Shown piece after piece: positions 1-11,800 of a stretch of 64,000 bases of DNA. Numbering within the stretch: the stretch's first letter is position 1; each line of letters starts with the position of its first letter. The translations under genes and the position numbers were made by a program. Source of the stretch: Anisus vortex (Eukaryota; Mollusca; Gastropoda; Planorbidae); the NCBI GenBank assembly GCA_949126835.1, contig OX421506.1, positions 23,521,301-23,585,300 of the forward strand. Direction: 5' to 3'. The notes under the pieces were generated by a model. The model saw only the letters and a program-made list of their open reading frames with translations, ran no database searches and was not told where the DNA came from.

Positions 1-2710
1 ACATGATGCTATTACAATCATTCTACACATTAACTCCGCTAACTATAATAACTTTCATCTCCATGGTGTATATTTTTTCCTTAGAACAACAACTCTGTAT
101 ACATAAGTTATTGCCCCTTTTTCCCAGTCAAACGGAAGGACATGTCAAAATTTCTTGTATCATTTTCTCTTTCTTTCGCTGGGGGAATAATCCCTAATGC
201 CATTTCCTGTCAGAATAAAAAATGGATGTCCTTCAGCATCACATATGACATCTCATGTATGCATGCAAGTGGGGATGACACGTGATGTCAGCACTGCAAG
301 ATGACTCTAAAGTGCAGAATAGGAGACGCGTTGCTTATATTTTAAAGTGGCGTTTTCCTCAAATGCAAGGTCGCGAGCCTGTACTATGCTATGATAGCAA
401 AACATAGAAGAAAAAGTTCAAAACCTATAGATCAGATTATCACTGTACCAGCGATATGTCCCTATCGGCCCCAATTGGATATATTTGTGATATTCAAATC
501 CACATGTTAGTATAGTAGGTCACGAAATATATCTTTATATATAAACGGTTCATGAAATATAACGTTATAAAAAACCCTGTCATGAAAAATTAAACGTATT
601 ATTATTATATTATTTTTACAATAATAATTACAATAATTTTCAGTATATAATAAAAATGAAAATAAAAATGCTGTATTGAGTTATATATGAAGCTGCCAAG
701 CTCACCACTTTAAGTGGCTTTGTCTTAATAAGAGATTGTGTGGACAGCTCAATGCCCGCCCTCCTTCACCTTCAACATTAAGCTAGTTCGGAACTGAGAT
801 TTAAATCTGGAACACACCTTATGGCCAACCAACGATTCACCCTAAAAAATGGGAATGTTTATAACTTTTAAAAACATCGAATTATTCACTCATTATTTTC
901 AACTCATTTTTTCGCATAGTGAACAAATATTAATAAAAATCCGTAACAATTCTAAAATAAATTTTATTATTATGCTAACAGTCCTAGTGATTCCATTGAT
1001 TCTATTACTTTAATTCGTATTATCCAGTAATTCTTCTTAAAAGTGCATTTATAATTTTTTTGCACTTCTGCTACGACTAAACTAAATTAGATTATCTCCC
1101 TTCCTCGAATTAAAAGTAGTTTCCCTTTGTTGTTGAGTGTGCCTCAGCCATCTTTTTTTCTTATTTGAACGGGTCTATTTTCAAGCTACACTTAGCACTT
1201 GTCGCCTACGAGGAGTGCAAATATTATTATTGTCATTTTCACAACAAAAAAAAATAAATAAAATGAAATAAAAAAAAATCACGAATAATAAATGCCGTAC
1301 AATGAACCGAAGCCTTGATCGAGTGGTAAAAACAAAGTGATATGAAAGCAAAGGGACGCAAGTGTTGTTTTTTTCTACAGAGTTATTCTTCGCTTCCTAA
1401 TGCTGACCTTTGCTCTGACATTGTCCATTGCCTGCACTATTGTTTCTCTGTCATTCACCCTCCACTCTTTCTCCCCCACCCCCGGGACAGCCCGATAGAT
1501 AACTACGATGCGATTCTTATTTGGAGATTCTCTATGTCTCTTTCTCTTCTCTTCTCTCTATCTCTCTATCTCTCTCTCTCTGTCTCCCTATTTCCCCAAA
1601 CGCTGTCAATAAAAATCTGATTATCGCTTTTTTTTCTTACTCGTATCACTATGTCTATCACAAGAGACGCCCCCCCCCTTTTTTTTTCCCCCCATCTGTT
1701 TCTCTTCCCCAAATGTGCCAAATAGTGTAAATAGGCCTTGCGTATATTTGTCAGCTGTTGAATGTAAAAGCATATCTTACGATCTAAATGACCGCCGTCC
1801 ATGCCGTTCTCAAGAATGTAAATGAGCCGCTTCTTATTCCCTCAAGAATTTACACTTTCCTAGACTCGCCATTTTTTTGTCGTTGTCATGGAACCGGAGC
1901 TAATATGTTTTAGTCACGTGATGTAAGACTAAAAGAAAAGTAAACGGATGTGACGTCGACGGTCCACGTGGCGTGGTAGAGTGAAAGCTTTACGTTGAGT
2001 GGTAATAGGCTGTTTTTTCACTTTCTCTACACTGCAATTTTCTAAATAGATTGGCACCTCATAGAACGAATGGAATCCGTTCCGGCAACCAGTTCGTTAT
2101 ATCATGCACTTCTCGCTTCAGCTACATCATATCTAGTCGAAGTGGTCGGCTTCTTTCCATAAGGGCAAGAAAAGAGAGATTTAGGAACTCTTTTCTTCCA
2201 CTATCAGTGAGAATCTTTCAAAATAATCATCAGTCAGCCAGAAAATACAATAACTGACCTCTAAATGATAACTTTTCTTGTATGATAAATGGTATGATAG
2301 TGTGCGGGAATGTCTATTGTGCTTGAGTACAAATGGTTCTTTTGTATTGTTTTAAGTATGCTGAAATTCGGAATTTATGTAATCATGTCAAATTTCCATT
2401 TATTTGGATCAATAAAGTAATCTTATTTTATGTTATAAGGGGTTCGTTCTACGAAATATAATTTCCCAAAGCCTTATATGCGGAATAGTTGAATATGTGC
2501 AAAGGGCTAACCTTCAGTGGCGTAGCCTTGAGTGGAAGAAGTCGACTGTATTTGGGGGTGTATCTTGTGATATATGTGACCAGCGCAACTTTGGTGCCAT
2601 TTTACGTCTCGAGAGACGATCTTTTCCCCTTACAAGACCTCATGTTGCCGATCCTGAAAATAAGTTTTTTGGACGACTTTCAGCAGGTCCATTCACTAAG
2701 GCTCCGTAAA
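1..2710. other. Intergenic DNA, no gene recognised
   Basis: AT-rich sequence with short homopolymers and a pyrimidine-rich run at about 1520-1710. The open frames here are short, low-complexity or antisense to pyrimidine tracts, and none shows a recognisable domain. I see no RNA gene or mobile-element end. Confidence 0.6.
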
Positions 2711-2917
2711 CAAGGTGTCGGCAACCTTTTGATAACAGTGTGCCAAAGTAGGATTTCTAATTCATTCAGCGTGCCAACAACCTACAAGTCATCCTGCTGT
2801 AGCACGAAATTTCTTGGAGAAGAGACTTGAATGAACCTTTAGGGCCTATTCCGCGTGCCATTGAACATCTCCATGCGTGTCAGGTCTGGTACGCGTGCCG
2901 TAGATTGCCGACCCCTA
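2711..2917. mobile_element. hAT-type MITE, degenerate copy
   Basis: About 207 bp with degenerate terminal inverted repeats: the left end carries GTGTCGGCAACC and the right end TTGCCGACCCC. The internal motif GCGTGCCAA and the stretch around 2740-2790 match the reverse complement of the copy at 10118-10324. CAGGGGTCGGCAAC-type ends are typical of non-autonomous hAT elements. No clean 8-bp target duplication is visible, so the copy is probably old. Confidence 0.6.
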
Positions 2918-4040
2918 GAGTACAGGATGCCATCTTGTGGCTTTCGGTGTACATGACAATACAACTTACATAAAGAAAGAAATATAACAGTTTCCATTAC
3001 TCGTACCCCATCAAAACCATTTGTCATTGTCTTCTACTTTTAGCATCTTGTTCCCCCCAACCTATTCCTCCACCCACCCCCCCCTGTCTGAACCATTTCT
3101 TTCATTTGCATGATGCGCGCGGGAAGAAACAATCGCATCACTTCACCGGATGTTCTAAGATTCAATGCGCCATATGATAGAATCATTGAAGCGCCAGATG
3201 TTTTGATCTAATCAATGGAGCTCCAGATGTTTTGATCTAAATGATGGAGCGCCAGCTGCCCCGGACGGTTACAAATAGAGGAAAGAGGCAGAAAGCCAAT
3301 AATATCATGATCAAAACTATAGAGAAAACGTAAAAAAAATATATAATCTTATAGCGAATTACACCTAAAAAAAGAGCAAGGGGCAATCTATGAGTTGGTT
3401 GTAATGAGTTTTCTTCATGCTGATCACATGTGGGCCAGGAAGGTATTGCAATTCATCATTCATACATTGAATCATTCATTTGTAAAGTGTCCACGTCCTT
3501 GGTTCAACACAATAATCTATATAAAGAAAAAGAATAGACAGCGCCTCCATAATAAATATTTGTACGTGTAAATTGAAGCCATAATTGATTACAATATTCA
3601 CTTATCCACATAAGCGAGTCATAGGAATAAACCACCTATAATTAGAACAAATCTATACAATGAAAAGGAAGTCTAAGTCACTTTAAATGTTTTTACAGAT
3701 CAGTGTTTGGGAAATATATTTTTATAGATAAGTGAAAATCACGTGAAAGCCTATTGATTTTGGCGTCAAGAATATAATTTCCTGGTCCAATCCATTTTTT
3801 TTAAATAGATCAGCGGTTCAACACAGGCTGAACCAATAAAAATAATGATTTGATTGTGATCGTGCTATGATTCGAATCATTTTAGTTTATGTTACTATTT
3901 TAGACTTGGTTGATAAACTTTGTAAATGAACTTGTCACAAGTCACAAATATTAATGAATTTAGAAATGTTAGTTTTTGTCATCTAATTTAGTTTTTTTTT
4001 ATGAATATGTCATGATTAGGATGACTATAGTTTTCTAGCG
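2918..4040. other. Intergenic DNA with a short tandem repeat
   Basis: No gene recognised. At about 3174-3258 a roughly 30-bp unit (core CCAGATGTTTTGATCTAA) is tandemly repeated two to three times with drift. The remainder is AT-rich and featureless. Confidence 0.5.
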
Positions 4041-4126
4041 ATGTATCTATCTATCCATCAATTTATCTGCCTATCTACCTATCCATCTATATATTCATCT
4101 ATATCTATCTATCTATTAATCTTTCC

Positions 4127-4216
<90 letters not shown>

Positions 4217-4242
4217 TAATCTTTCCATCCATCTATCTATCC

Positions 4243-4276
<34 letters not shown>

Positions 4277-4506
4277 ATATATATATCTGTTTGTCTTTCT
4301 GTCTGTTTGTCTGTCTGTCTGTCTGTCAGTCCAACTATCTATCCATCTATTTTTCTGCCTATCTATCTATCCATTTATCAATCTGCCTCTTTATCTATCA
4401 ATCTATCTATCCATCTATCTATCTATCCAATTATTTTCCTATCCATCTATCTATCAAACTTTCTGTATATCTATCTATCCCTCTTTTCACACACACACAC
4501 ACACAT
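4041..4506 (+). repeat. (TATC)n microsatellite with CA tail
   Basis: Long imperfect TATC tetranucleotide array, interrupted by CCATC, TGTC and TTAATC variants and closed by a short (CA)n run. It is open in several frames (poly YLSI), which reflects the repeat and not a gene. Confidence 0.95.
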
Positions 4507-5745
4507 TATTATTTATACAAAAGCTAAAACTAAACATAGTCTTTGATTCGTGACTTTCAAATGAAAACTTGCTCATAAAAGTGACATTATGACTCGCCTG
4601 AGATTTCTCTAACTCTGATCGATCCCAGACTTTGGTTTATCCATACATTTCATCTCTTTATTTCGGTCTACCATGGAACGGTCTGAACTGATCGTTTTTT
4701 TTTTTACATTCTTGAAGTAAACTGAGCAAGACCCTAGTCTCCCATGAAAAAAAAACACATACCACTGCCGGGTTATGCCCCGACCGTTCCCTCTAGACAC
4801 TATTGAAAGAATTTTTGTTTACTACAGTGATACCGCTCTAAAATTAAAGTTAAAGCTATTAAAAACAACAACTAGAAAAGCCAAGTTATAAAAAAAATGG
4901 TCAGGTGACTTATTTTGTTCCCCTCCCCCCTTTTTCCCTGTCAAATTTTTCCTTTGCACATTTTTGCCCCCCTCCCCCTTTTAAACTATTTGCTTACCAA
5001 TTGCTTCCCTACCTTCCCCCACTTTACACCATTTGTCCGTCATATCAGCTTACAACCACTTCCAGCTTATCATCCGTATTGTCATATAATGTGGAATTAG
5101 TTTAATTACTCGCAATAAGCGGCTGGGGTGTTTACCAAGGTGTCATATCAATTTATGTTGTGTTTTCAAATGAGAGGTTAGATTAATTAGACATGAATCT
5201 ATACCAAATCTGCCGTAACAGTACAGTTAATACATACATTTTAACTTTTATTCACTTCCCAATAGGCTACTCATTTTAGTCACAAATATACACAAAATAA
5301 TAATATTTTCTTAAAATAAAAGCCAAGATAAAAAGCTTTGGTCGTCGAAAAAACAACAAGACAATCTTTTAAGTTGGGATTGAATAAGACAAGATCTTGG
5401 GTAAATTAGCCAATGAGTATCACTGGTCTACTGGACCACCTCCTGAGATCGAAGTGTGTAGGTCACGAGTCACGAAGCGATTAGGAAAAGCCTGGAAATA
5501 CGATTTCACCATTGATTTATGATGAAGTGATGATTTAGTATTAAAAAATCTGTGTAGTTTCTGTGGTGTGTCTAAATTTGCATATAAAATGTTTAGTCAT
5601 AAAATATGTAAAAAAAAAGTATTCAGTGTATTTTAGTATATTTACTTTGATTTGGACCATTTTAAAGATATAAATATCATACGACAAAAAAAATATTTTT
5701 AAATATTAACGCAAGTAATGGAGTTGATGAAGTACTAAGCCAAGT
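4507..5745. other. Intergenic DNA, nothing recognised
   Basis: AT-rich sequence with a pyrimidine-rich patch near 4915-5070. No domain, RNA fold or repeat family was identified. Confidence 0.5.
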
Positions 5746-5805
5746 ACTCATATGATCGAATTGATCATTGGGCCGGTGAAACAGCGTTCACCAGTTTCAG
5801 TCTGT
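5746..5805 (-). mobile_element. tRNA-derived SINE, 3' fragment
   Basis: Matches the conserved 3' part of the SINE family seen complete at 37697 and 54757 (complement of the GGTGAACGCTGCTTCACCGG region). The tRNA-like head is missing. Confidence 0.7.
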
Positions 5806-5812
5806 TTCTTGG

Positions 5813-6180
5813 CTGTTGTGAATATTCGCTAGTAATAAACCTTGCAGCTCTTTTCTGAATTTCTTTTCATTTTAAAACATTTTCTTTAGTTGATGGGTCC
5901 CAAGCATATTCTAGTTTTTCTTTGATTCATTTAACAGTTGGCAGTTTTCAAGTTAAAAAGACATACTCCAGTTAGATTCCCAATTTTTGTAATTCATCTA
6001 GTTATCTTTTGTAAGAGTTCACCATCTTTTTCTGTCCTATTGTTGTTCTGTAAATTATACTTGTACAATCATCCGCAATTAACCATACTTATTCCTGTGT
6101 TGATATAATTAATATAAATTAGAAATAGCAGGGGTCATTGAACAGTTAATTGTGGAAATCCTGAGTTTACAGTTATTGGT
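5813..6180 (-). mobile_element. LINE reverse transcriptase remnant (CR1/Jockey-like)
   Basis: On the minus strand, 5825-5920 is closely similar at nucleotide level to 40780-40870. It encodes the same C-terminal RT motif (WDPSTKEN, then IQKRAARFITSEYSQ) with disrupted frames. The outward extent to about 6180 is estimated. Confidence 0.65.
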
Positions 6181-6509
6181 GATGATTTAGAATTTATAGC
6201 CATTAGTTATTACTCTTAAGAAAAGACTAAATACTTTTAAAACAAAAAACAAAAACAACCTCTTAATGTATTCTTTTACCATCACAAGTAAGATATATGT
6301 CTCATAACATAAAAACAAAAAGACACCAGAATTCTTTCGTCACCATGGCGATCAAATACTTAAATTGAAATCATTTTAATGTCTTTTTTTCTCTACTACG
6401 GTATAGTGCACTTTTAAATGTATGTTTGGTTAATTAACAGATTAATAAATTACACATTTATTGTGTGTCTTTATGTACATAGCATATATGAACTATTTTA
6501 TTTTAATAC
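6181..6509. other. Intergenic DNA, nothing recognised
   Basis: AT-rich; no gene, RNA or repeat-family signal seen. Confidence 0.5.
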
Positions 6510-7080
6510 AAGCTAAAGTCCCCGGCGTTGCCTAAATAAGCTACAGATAAACCTTTCATAAACTACAATGAACAAAAACATATAGATTAGTACTAATAAT
6601 TAAAAATATATAATTTTTAGATTTTATTTACTGAAAACCTTTTAGGTAAGTTTTAAGTCCTAAAATCCTTACAATCTTTTTAAAAAAAGTAACATAAATG
6701 GCATTTTTTTTTCAAAAAGTAGAAAAAAAAATAAAGCTATCAGTGGGGAATCGAACCCACATCGCCCGCTTGGCAGCTAACACGTCAGTTTTGTGTCACT
6801 GACCTATCTAGGCCCATTTAGTGTCTAATATTATTCCTGAATAATATTCGTCAATAATATTGGACAATAAATTAATATTGTTTTTAACTTTTCTTTTAAT
6901 ACTTTGTAAATTAAGTGCATTAATTTAGTTTGACTTGATATACCATTATGTGGCAAGCCATTAATTAAATCGTGCCGATTCGGACATCTCCTTGCGGCAC
7001 TTTAATCTTTGACGTGTTTCCAAATTGACCAATGGGGATCGGATTACAGACAAACACGGACTTTTTATATATAGATTTCA
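6510..7080. repeat. Unclassified dispersed repeat with tRNA-like core
   Basis: Starts near CCCCGGCGTTGCC, a motif also seen at about 62410 (ACCCGGCGTTTCCC), and encloses the tRNA-like sequence at 6741-6816. The boundaries and the class are uncertain. Confidence 0.3.
6741..6816 (-). other. tRNA-like sequence, probably a relic
   Basis: The reverse complement contains a perfect T-arm (GTGGGTTCGATTCCCCAC, a B box) and an A-box-like TAGATAGGTCAGTG upstream. A full seven-pair acceptor stem is not convincing. It is probably a tRNA-derived repeat head or a pseudo-tRNA. Confidence 0.45.
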
Positions 7081-7288
7081 TGTCTTAAGTTTTATGTGCT
7101 GCAGAAAACAAATGTCCTCCGTTGTAATAAAGATTATTATTTTTTTATAGCGTTAGATCGATAAATATATATATATTTCTACCTAGAAATTTACTATCTA
7201 AAAAATTTAATGGTATCAGGTACCGCATTGGCTTATGAAAGAAATGGGCGGTCTACCCCCGGGCTAAAAAAAACAGTTGCTACGCCAC

Positions 7289-7932
7289 TGAGGTAGTGAG
7301 TGCACCAACGATGAAGAATGATAATGTTATTTACTGAGGTAGTGAGTGCACCAACGATGAAGAATGATAATGTTATTTACTGAGGTAGTGAGTGCACCAA
7401 CGATGAAGAATGATAATGTTATTTACTGAGGTAGTGAGTGCACCGACGATGAAGAATGATAATGTTATTTACTGAGGTAGTGAGTGCACCAACGATGAAG
7501 AATGATAATGTTATTTACTGAGGTAGTGAGTGCACCAACGATGAAGAATGATAATGTTATTTACTGAGGTAGTGAGTGCACCAACGATGAAGAATGATAA
7601 TGTTATTTACTGAGGTAGTGAGTGCACCAACGATGAAGAATGATAATGTTATTTACTGAGGTAGTGAGTGCACCAACGATGAAGAATGATAATGTTATTT
7701 ACTGAGGTAGTGAGTGCACCGACGATGAAGAATGATAATGTTATTTACTGAGGTAGTGAGTGCACCAACGATGAAGAATGATAATGTTATTTACTGAGGT
7801 AGTGAGTGCACCAACGATGAAGAATGATAATGTTATTTACTGAGGTAGTGAGTGCACCAACGATGAAGAATGATAATGTTATTTACTGAGGTAGTGAGTG
7901 CACCAACGATGAAGAATGATAATGTTTTTTAC
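7289..7932. repeat. 46-bp minisatellite, 14 units
   Basis: Exactly 14 tandem copies of a 46-bp unit beginning TGAGGTAGTGAGTGCACCAA. Units are almost identical. Units 4 and 10 share an A-to-G change (CACCGACG), and the last unit has a T-rich end. The shared variant six units apart suggests a six-unit duplication. Confidence 0.97.
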
Positions 7933-8546
7933 ACCATCCCAAGAAATAACAAATGGAAATGTATTCTGTTAGTCTGAATTCTTTATGGCAGAAAGGCATC
8001 ACTTTTCAGAAGAATTACCCTAGATACATTTCTTAGTGTTGGATCGATAGATTTATGTGCTCACGTTTTTATGTGTAGATCTAGGCGACAGACATAAAAT
8101 AGACAGAGAGAGAGAGGGAGAGAGAGAGAGAGTGAGAGAGAGAGGAAGAACGGAGTATGTCTTTACAGCTGAGCTCTATAAATCTTGGGCAATGCTTGCA
8201 TAATGCCACGGTTGGCTTAGTTGAATTAGAAGATTACACCTTCTAGTCCCGAAAATAACCTACATGAACAAGAAGGCCAAAGTGACGAATGAGAAAATAA
8301 TCATGAAACGTCACATCCGTAGGCCAATATAATGATATTTATTGCTTGCTATTCTGAAAGTTCAACTCAACACTTAAAAAAAGAATGCCACCAATACAGT
8401 AACAACCATTTTAAACGGCTGGATTAATATTAAATCTAATTCTTATTGTATAGTATTTACATGGAACTGTTAATAATTTTGTTACAGAGACCAGCTGTAA
8501 AGCAAAAGGATGGCCCTTTTAAAGTGAAATCTTTAAAGTAGTAAGT
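7933..8546. other. Intergenic DNA with GA-rich run
   Basis: An interrupted (GA)n tract lies at about 8101-8144. No gene was recognised in the rest. Confidence 0.6.
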
Positions 8547-8785
8547 TAGTAAAGTATCCCGTTGGACCAAATTGATCCATTAGGCCGGCGAAGCAGCGTT
8601 CACCAGTTTCAGTGGTTACGGGATCACGTGGCCAACACTTTACTCCAAACTAAAGTCAGAGTTGGGGTAGACTCAGGGACACCCATCAGACCCACGAAAC
8701 AATTCTGCGCCTTCACTAAGATTCGAATCCAAGAATCTGGGTACGCCAGACAAACAAGCTGCAAATTCGGTCACCGTTCTTCCAA
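8547..8785 (-). mobile_element. tRNA-derived SINE copy
   Basis: Minus-strand copy. The conserved 3' region (complement of TTCACCGGCC...GATCAATTTGGTCC) comes first on the plus strand. It is followed by the body and by the degenerate tRNA-like head with its B box (complement of GATTCGAATCC). Any coding frame across it is spurious. Confidence 0.8.
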
Positions 8786-9321
8786 TTTTTAGCTATAAAT
8801 TTGAACATTTTTTTTTCTGTCAGTATTTTGAACAACATTGATAGTCTTCACTCTACATGGACAATCTTAATCTATGAATTGAAGACATTCTTCCTACCGA
8901 GATCATTGGCAGAACACGTCCAAGTAATTGGAATACTATCTTCCTGATTTTCTTTTTTAGTAATTTTTTTTAATCTTTCACTTTTACTTTTAAACCTTCT
9001 TAAGTCACGAAACCTTCCATTCAGTCTGAGGCAGACAATGGAAGAATCCACATAATGGCCGATTTTTGGTTGTTGTTGTTATCAATAAAAGTAATGAAGG
9101 GAGAAAAAACCTTCCTGTTTTAATTGCAAAGGAATCTTATCGACACTCAAACATCACAATCTAAGCATTTAAGCCGCAGTATAAATTCCTGAAGATTATC
9201 ATTAAGTTAAAAAGAAAGTTCTTGTGATGACACCAATCCTTATTAACCCTATTCTACTTAATTGTTTCATGCAGTTTATATAATAATTTCTCTAGCTTTC
9301 TTTTAGGTGAAGGTTGAATGT
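8786..9321. other. Intergenic DNA, nothing recognised
   Basis: AT-rich sequence between two SINE copies; no supported feature. Confidence 0.5.
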
Positions 9322-9540
9322 CAGATCAAATTGATCATAGGGCCGGTCAAGCAGCGTTACCAGTTTTTGTGGCCACGTCATACTAGGGAATATGTGGCCA
9401 GCACAATGCCCACCCGCCTTTAATTTATCCCATCAGAGCTGGGTAGACTCAGGGATACTCTCGAGTCCCAGGAAAAAATTCCAAGCCTTCACCAGGATTT
9501 GAACCCAGGACCTTCGGCACGCCACCGCGCCCACGAATGT
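9322..9540 (-). mobile_element. tRNA-derived SINE copy
   Basis: Same family and orientation as 8547-8785. It shows the conserved 3' region, the body motif AGAGCTGGGTAGACTCAGGG on the plus strand, and a B-box relic (complement near 9500, TTTGAACCCAGG). Confidence 0.8.
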
Positions 9541-10109
9541 TGAAGTGTAGGCCTATTTAGTTATTCGGCTATACGCTCATTTAAAGCGACGCATACAGAA
9601 CAATAACTACAAAACGTTGAAGCGTTCATTCATTAGTTTAAACACGTGTCTCCGCTGGACAGAACGAGGCTGATGCCTGAAATAGGTCAGTGGACATACC
9701 AATAAATTCAATCAGTGTCATAGAGCAGCGCACTCGACTTGCCTCCCTCCCCTCCCCCTCTACTCTCTCCCCACTCCCTTGCCTCCCCCCAAGGGCACTC
9801 TCAGTACAACACATAACTTGACACGACTTTTCATTTTTTCTGTTATCTCGCTCAGTCTGCAGTTGTTAAGCACATCCGTTACCATACTGTCACTACAAAC
9901 ATAACGTCTTGAAGAGGACTTTTGGAGTTTTAAAAGAAAGTACAGGTGGCATGGAAGGGGGGATAGGTGGTTTATATATTTAGTTTTTGGTGGTCCACAG
10001 GAAGAGAATTAGGCGTTCCACATCGAGGGATTTAGGTAGCCCATACCAAGTTATTTAGATGGTTCGTATTTAATTGTTTTAATGTTGTCAAAGGACAAGG
10101 GGATTAACA
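9541..10109. other. Intergenic DNA, nothing recognised
   Basis: Contains a C-rich patch at about 9740-9790. No gene or repeat family was recognised. Confidence 0.5.
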
Positions 10110-10117
10110 GTTTACAG

Positions 10118-10324
10118 CAGGGATCGGAAACCTACGGAACGCGTGTAACGCTTGGCACGCAGAGCAATTTTTAATGGCACTCGCAAGACACCACAAAGAC
10201 ATTTCAAGTATTTTCTACCAAGAAATTTAGTTCTAAAGCAGGATAAATTTTAAGCTGTTGGCACGCTGAATGAATTAGAAATCCTACTTTGGCACGCTGT
10301 AATTAAAAAGGTAGCCGATCCCTG
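10118..10324. mobile_element. hAT-type MITE with target duplication
   Basis: 207 bp bounded by inverted CAGGGATCGG and CCGATCCCTG. The flanks are GTTTACAG (10110-10117) and GTTTACAC (10325-10332), an 8-bp duplication with one mismatch as expected for hAT. The internal GGCACGC motifs are shared, in opposite orientation, with 2711-2917. Confidence 0.8.
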
Positions 10325-10344
10325 GTTTACACCAAGGTAATAAG

Positions 10345-10700
10345 TAGTTTGTCCATATGAACTTACTTTGTCTGGTGCTACCACAGTGTAGGTTTAGGTT
10401 ATTCATATTCTCTCTTTATAGCGAGAGCTCATCGTGTCTTATCCTATACATTACTAACGCTCCTTCTTTAAAGAAGATTATTGCGTCCTACTCTCATCCG
10501 TGGTCCGAGTCTAGTCTTACATTTTTATTATTGTTTTAAATTATGTTACTGGTTTTCTTGTGTTTTTTTTGAGGCGACCCATTCCATGCCCGAACGACAC
10601 TCGGGAAGAAAGAGTAGTATACTCATATGCATTTGTTCTCGCATAGGGATAAAGACATAAGTGTTTTTGTTCTTTTGTTTAACTGAGCATTAGTTTGTCA
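10345..10700 (-). mobile_element. LINE 3' end (CR1/Jockey-like), minus strand
   Basis: The reverse complement matches the 3' coding end and untranslated region of the LINE at 40580-41310, including the FLPE(C/G)..WNG-type C-terminal motif and the segment GGACCACGGATGAG followed by GAAGGAGCG. Frames are disrupted. This antisense segment is also the one resembling the intron of the four-copy gene. Confidence 0.75.
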
Positions 10701-11270
10701 AGGATTAAGTAAATGCACAGTGCGGGTTTAGGTGTGCCACTGTTGAAACAGCATATCGTGAAGGTTACATTAACTGAGCAAAGAAATGATCGTAAATGAA
10801 TTATATACTCAATTGCATGCACCTTTTTTTTTTGTGATAACTTTCATTATTACTGCAAACTAAGATCCAGATTGGTTATTATGTAAAAAAAATGTTTTCA
10901 AAATTTCACGAATTTAATGTAAAAATAAAATTTTACAATAAAATTTTCTCCAAATCATACATTAAAAAAAAATAATTTAATATATACATAATAATAAAAT
11001 AATATATTTTGGGACTTACGAAGTAGGTCTATAGATAGTAGAAATAAACTCTAAATATTTTATTATGTTGAACATTTGGTTATATAAAAAAAACTAGAGT
11101 AAACTATTTTTTAAAACCAATTGGAAGTAAAAAATAATAAGAAAATCAGAACTGTGTTAAACGTATATTTATATAAAACTAATGAGCTTGAAGGTCTGGT
11201 GAATTTGAGACTAATGGGTTAGATGTTACGGTTTAATGATATTTTCTTCGAACTAAAAATGACTTAAATC
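10701..11270. other. AT-rich intergenic DNA
   Basis: Very AT-rich; no supported feature. Confidence 0.5.
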
Positions 11271-11455
11271 TCCATCTATCAGTCTATTGATTTATAAATT
11301 TATCTATCATCAGTCAAGAAAAGAATATATTTATCTTTTTTAAATCAAACAATCTATCTTTCTATGTATCTACATATCTTTTATCAATTAAACAATCTAT
11401 CTTTCTATCTATCTATCTATCTACCAATCAATCAATCAATCAATCGATCGATCTA
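11271..11455 (+). repeat. TATC/TCAA microsatellite
   Basis: Interrupted TATC and AATC tetranucleotide repeats. They abut the (TTC)n tail of the minus-strand LINE that follows. Confidence 0.85.
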
Positions 11456-11616
11456 TCTTCTTCTTCTTCTTCTTTATGTGCCAGGTCTGGAACAGACATC
11501 GGCGGTCATGACTCTCCATTCTTTCCTGTTGTTAGCTTTTTGCAGAAAGTTATTATTACTTATGTTGTTGTTCGTGGCCCATTCGTTCAGGCTTTCTACA
11601 TATGTTAGCCTTTGTC
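11456..11616 (-). mobile_element. LINE 3' segment, left half of split copy
   Basis: A (TTC)n run (a 3' tail on the minus strand) is followed by LINE 3' sequence ending in TTTGTC at 11611-11616. Joining this half to 30052 onward restores a continuous LINE 3' region, so the palindromic element inserted here. The identification depends on the coding part of the right half. Confidence 0.6.
11611..11616. other. Target-site duplication, left copy (TTTGTC)
   Basis: TTTGTC abuts the element's first base at 11617, and the same hexamer follows its last base at 30046-30051. A 6-bp duplication is the length produced by Polinton/Maverick integrases. Confidence 0.8.
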
Positions 11617-11639
11617 AGTAGTATAGTAGGGTCGTTTCA

Positions 11640-11800
11640 GGTATTATTTGAGGCGTACGTCTCGAGGTGTACGCCTCAGTTGACCTTTGACCTTTGACCC
11701 GGAAGTGACCTTTGACCCGGAAGTGACCTTTGACCCGGAAGTGACCCCTACCGGAAGTGACCTCTACCGGAAGTGACGTCATCCAAGATGGCGTCTTGTC
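11640..11800 (+). promoter_or_regulatory. Terminal DR1/ETS/CRE/YY1 motif cluster, left
   Basis: A 28-bp palindrome centred on CTCGAG (11650-11677) is followed by TGACCTTTGACCTTTGACC (11681-11699). That reads on the other strand as overlapping DR1 nuclear-receptor half-sites. Next come 18-bp repeats GACCTTTGACCCGGAAGT, each with an ETS core CCGGAAGT, two further ACCGGAAGTGACC units, a perfect CRE TGACGTCA (11774-11781) and a YY1-type CCAAGATGGCG (11783-11793). The motif names come from animal transcription factors; use as a promoter or enhancer facing inward is inference. Confidence 0.6.

Noticed and set aside
4041..4553. YLSI-rich frames over TATC arrays (also 33088-34037, 41585-42073, 43014-43301)
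   Set aside because: Microsatellite translations with no independent coding signal.
7289..7932. CRISPR-like array
   Set aside because: The 46-bp units are contiguous with no unique spacers, and the sequence context is eukaryotic.
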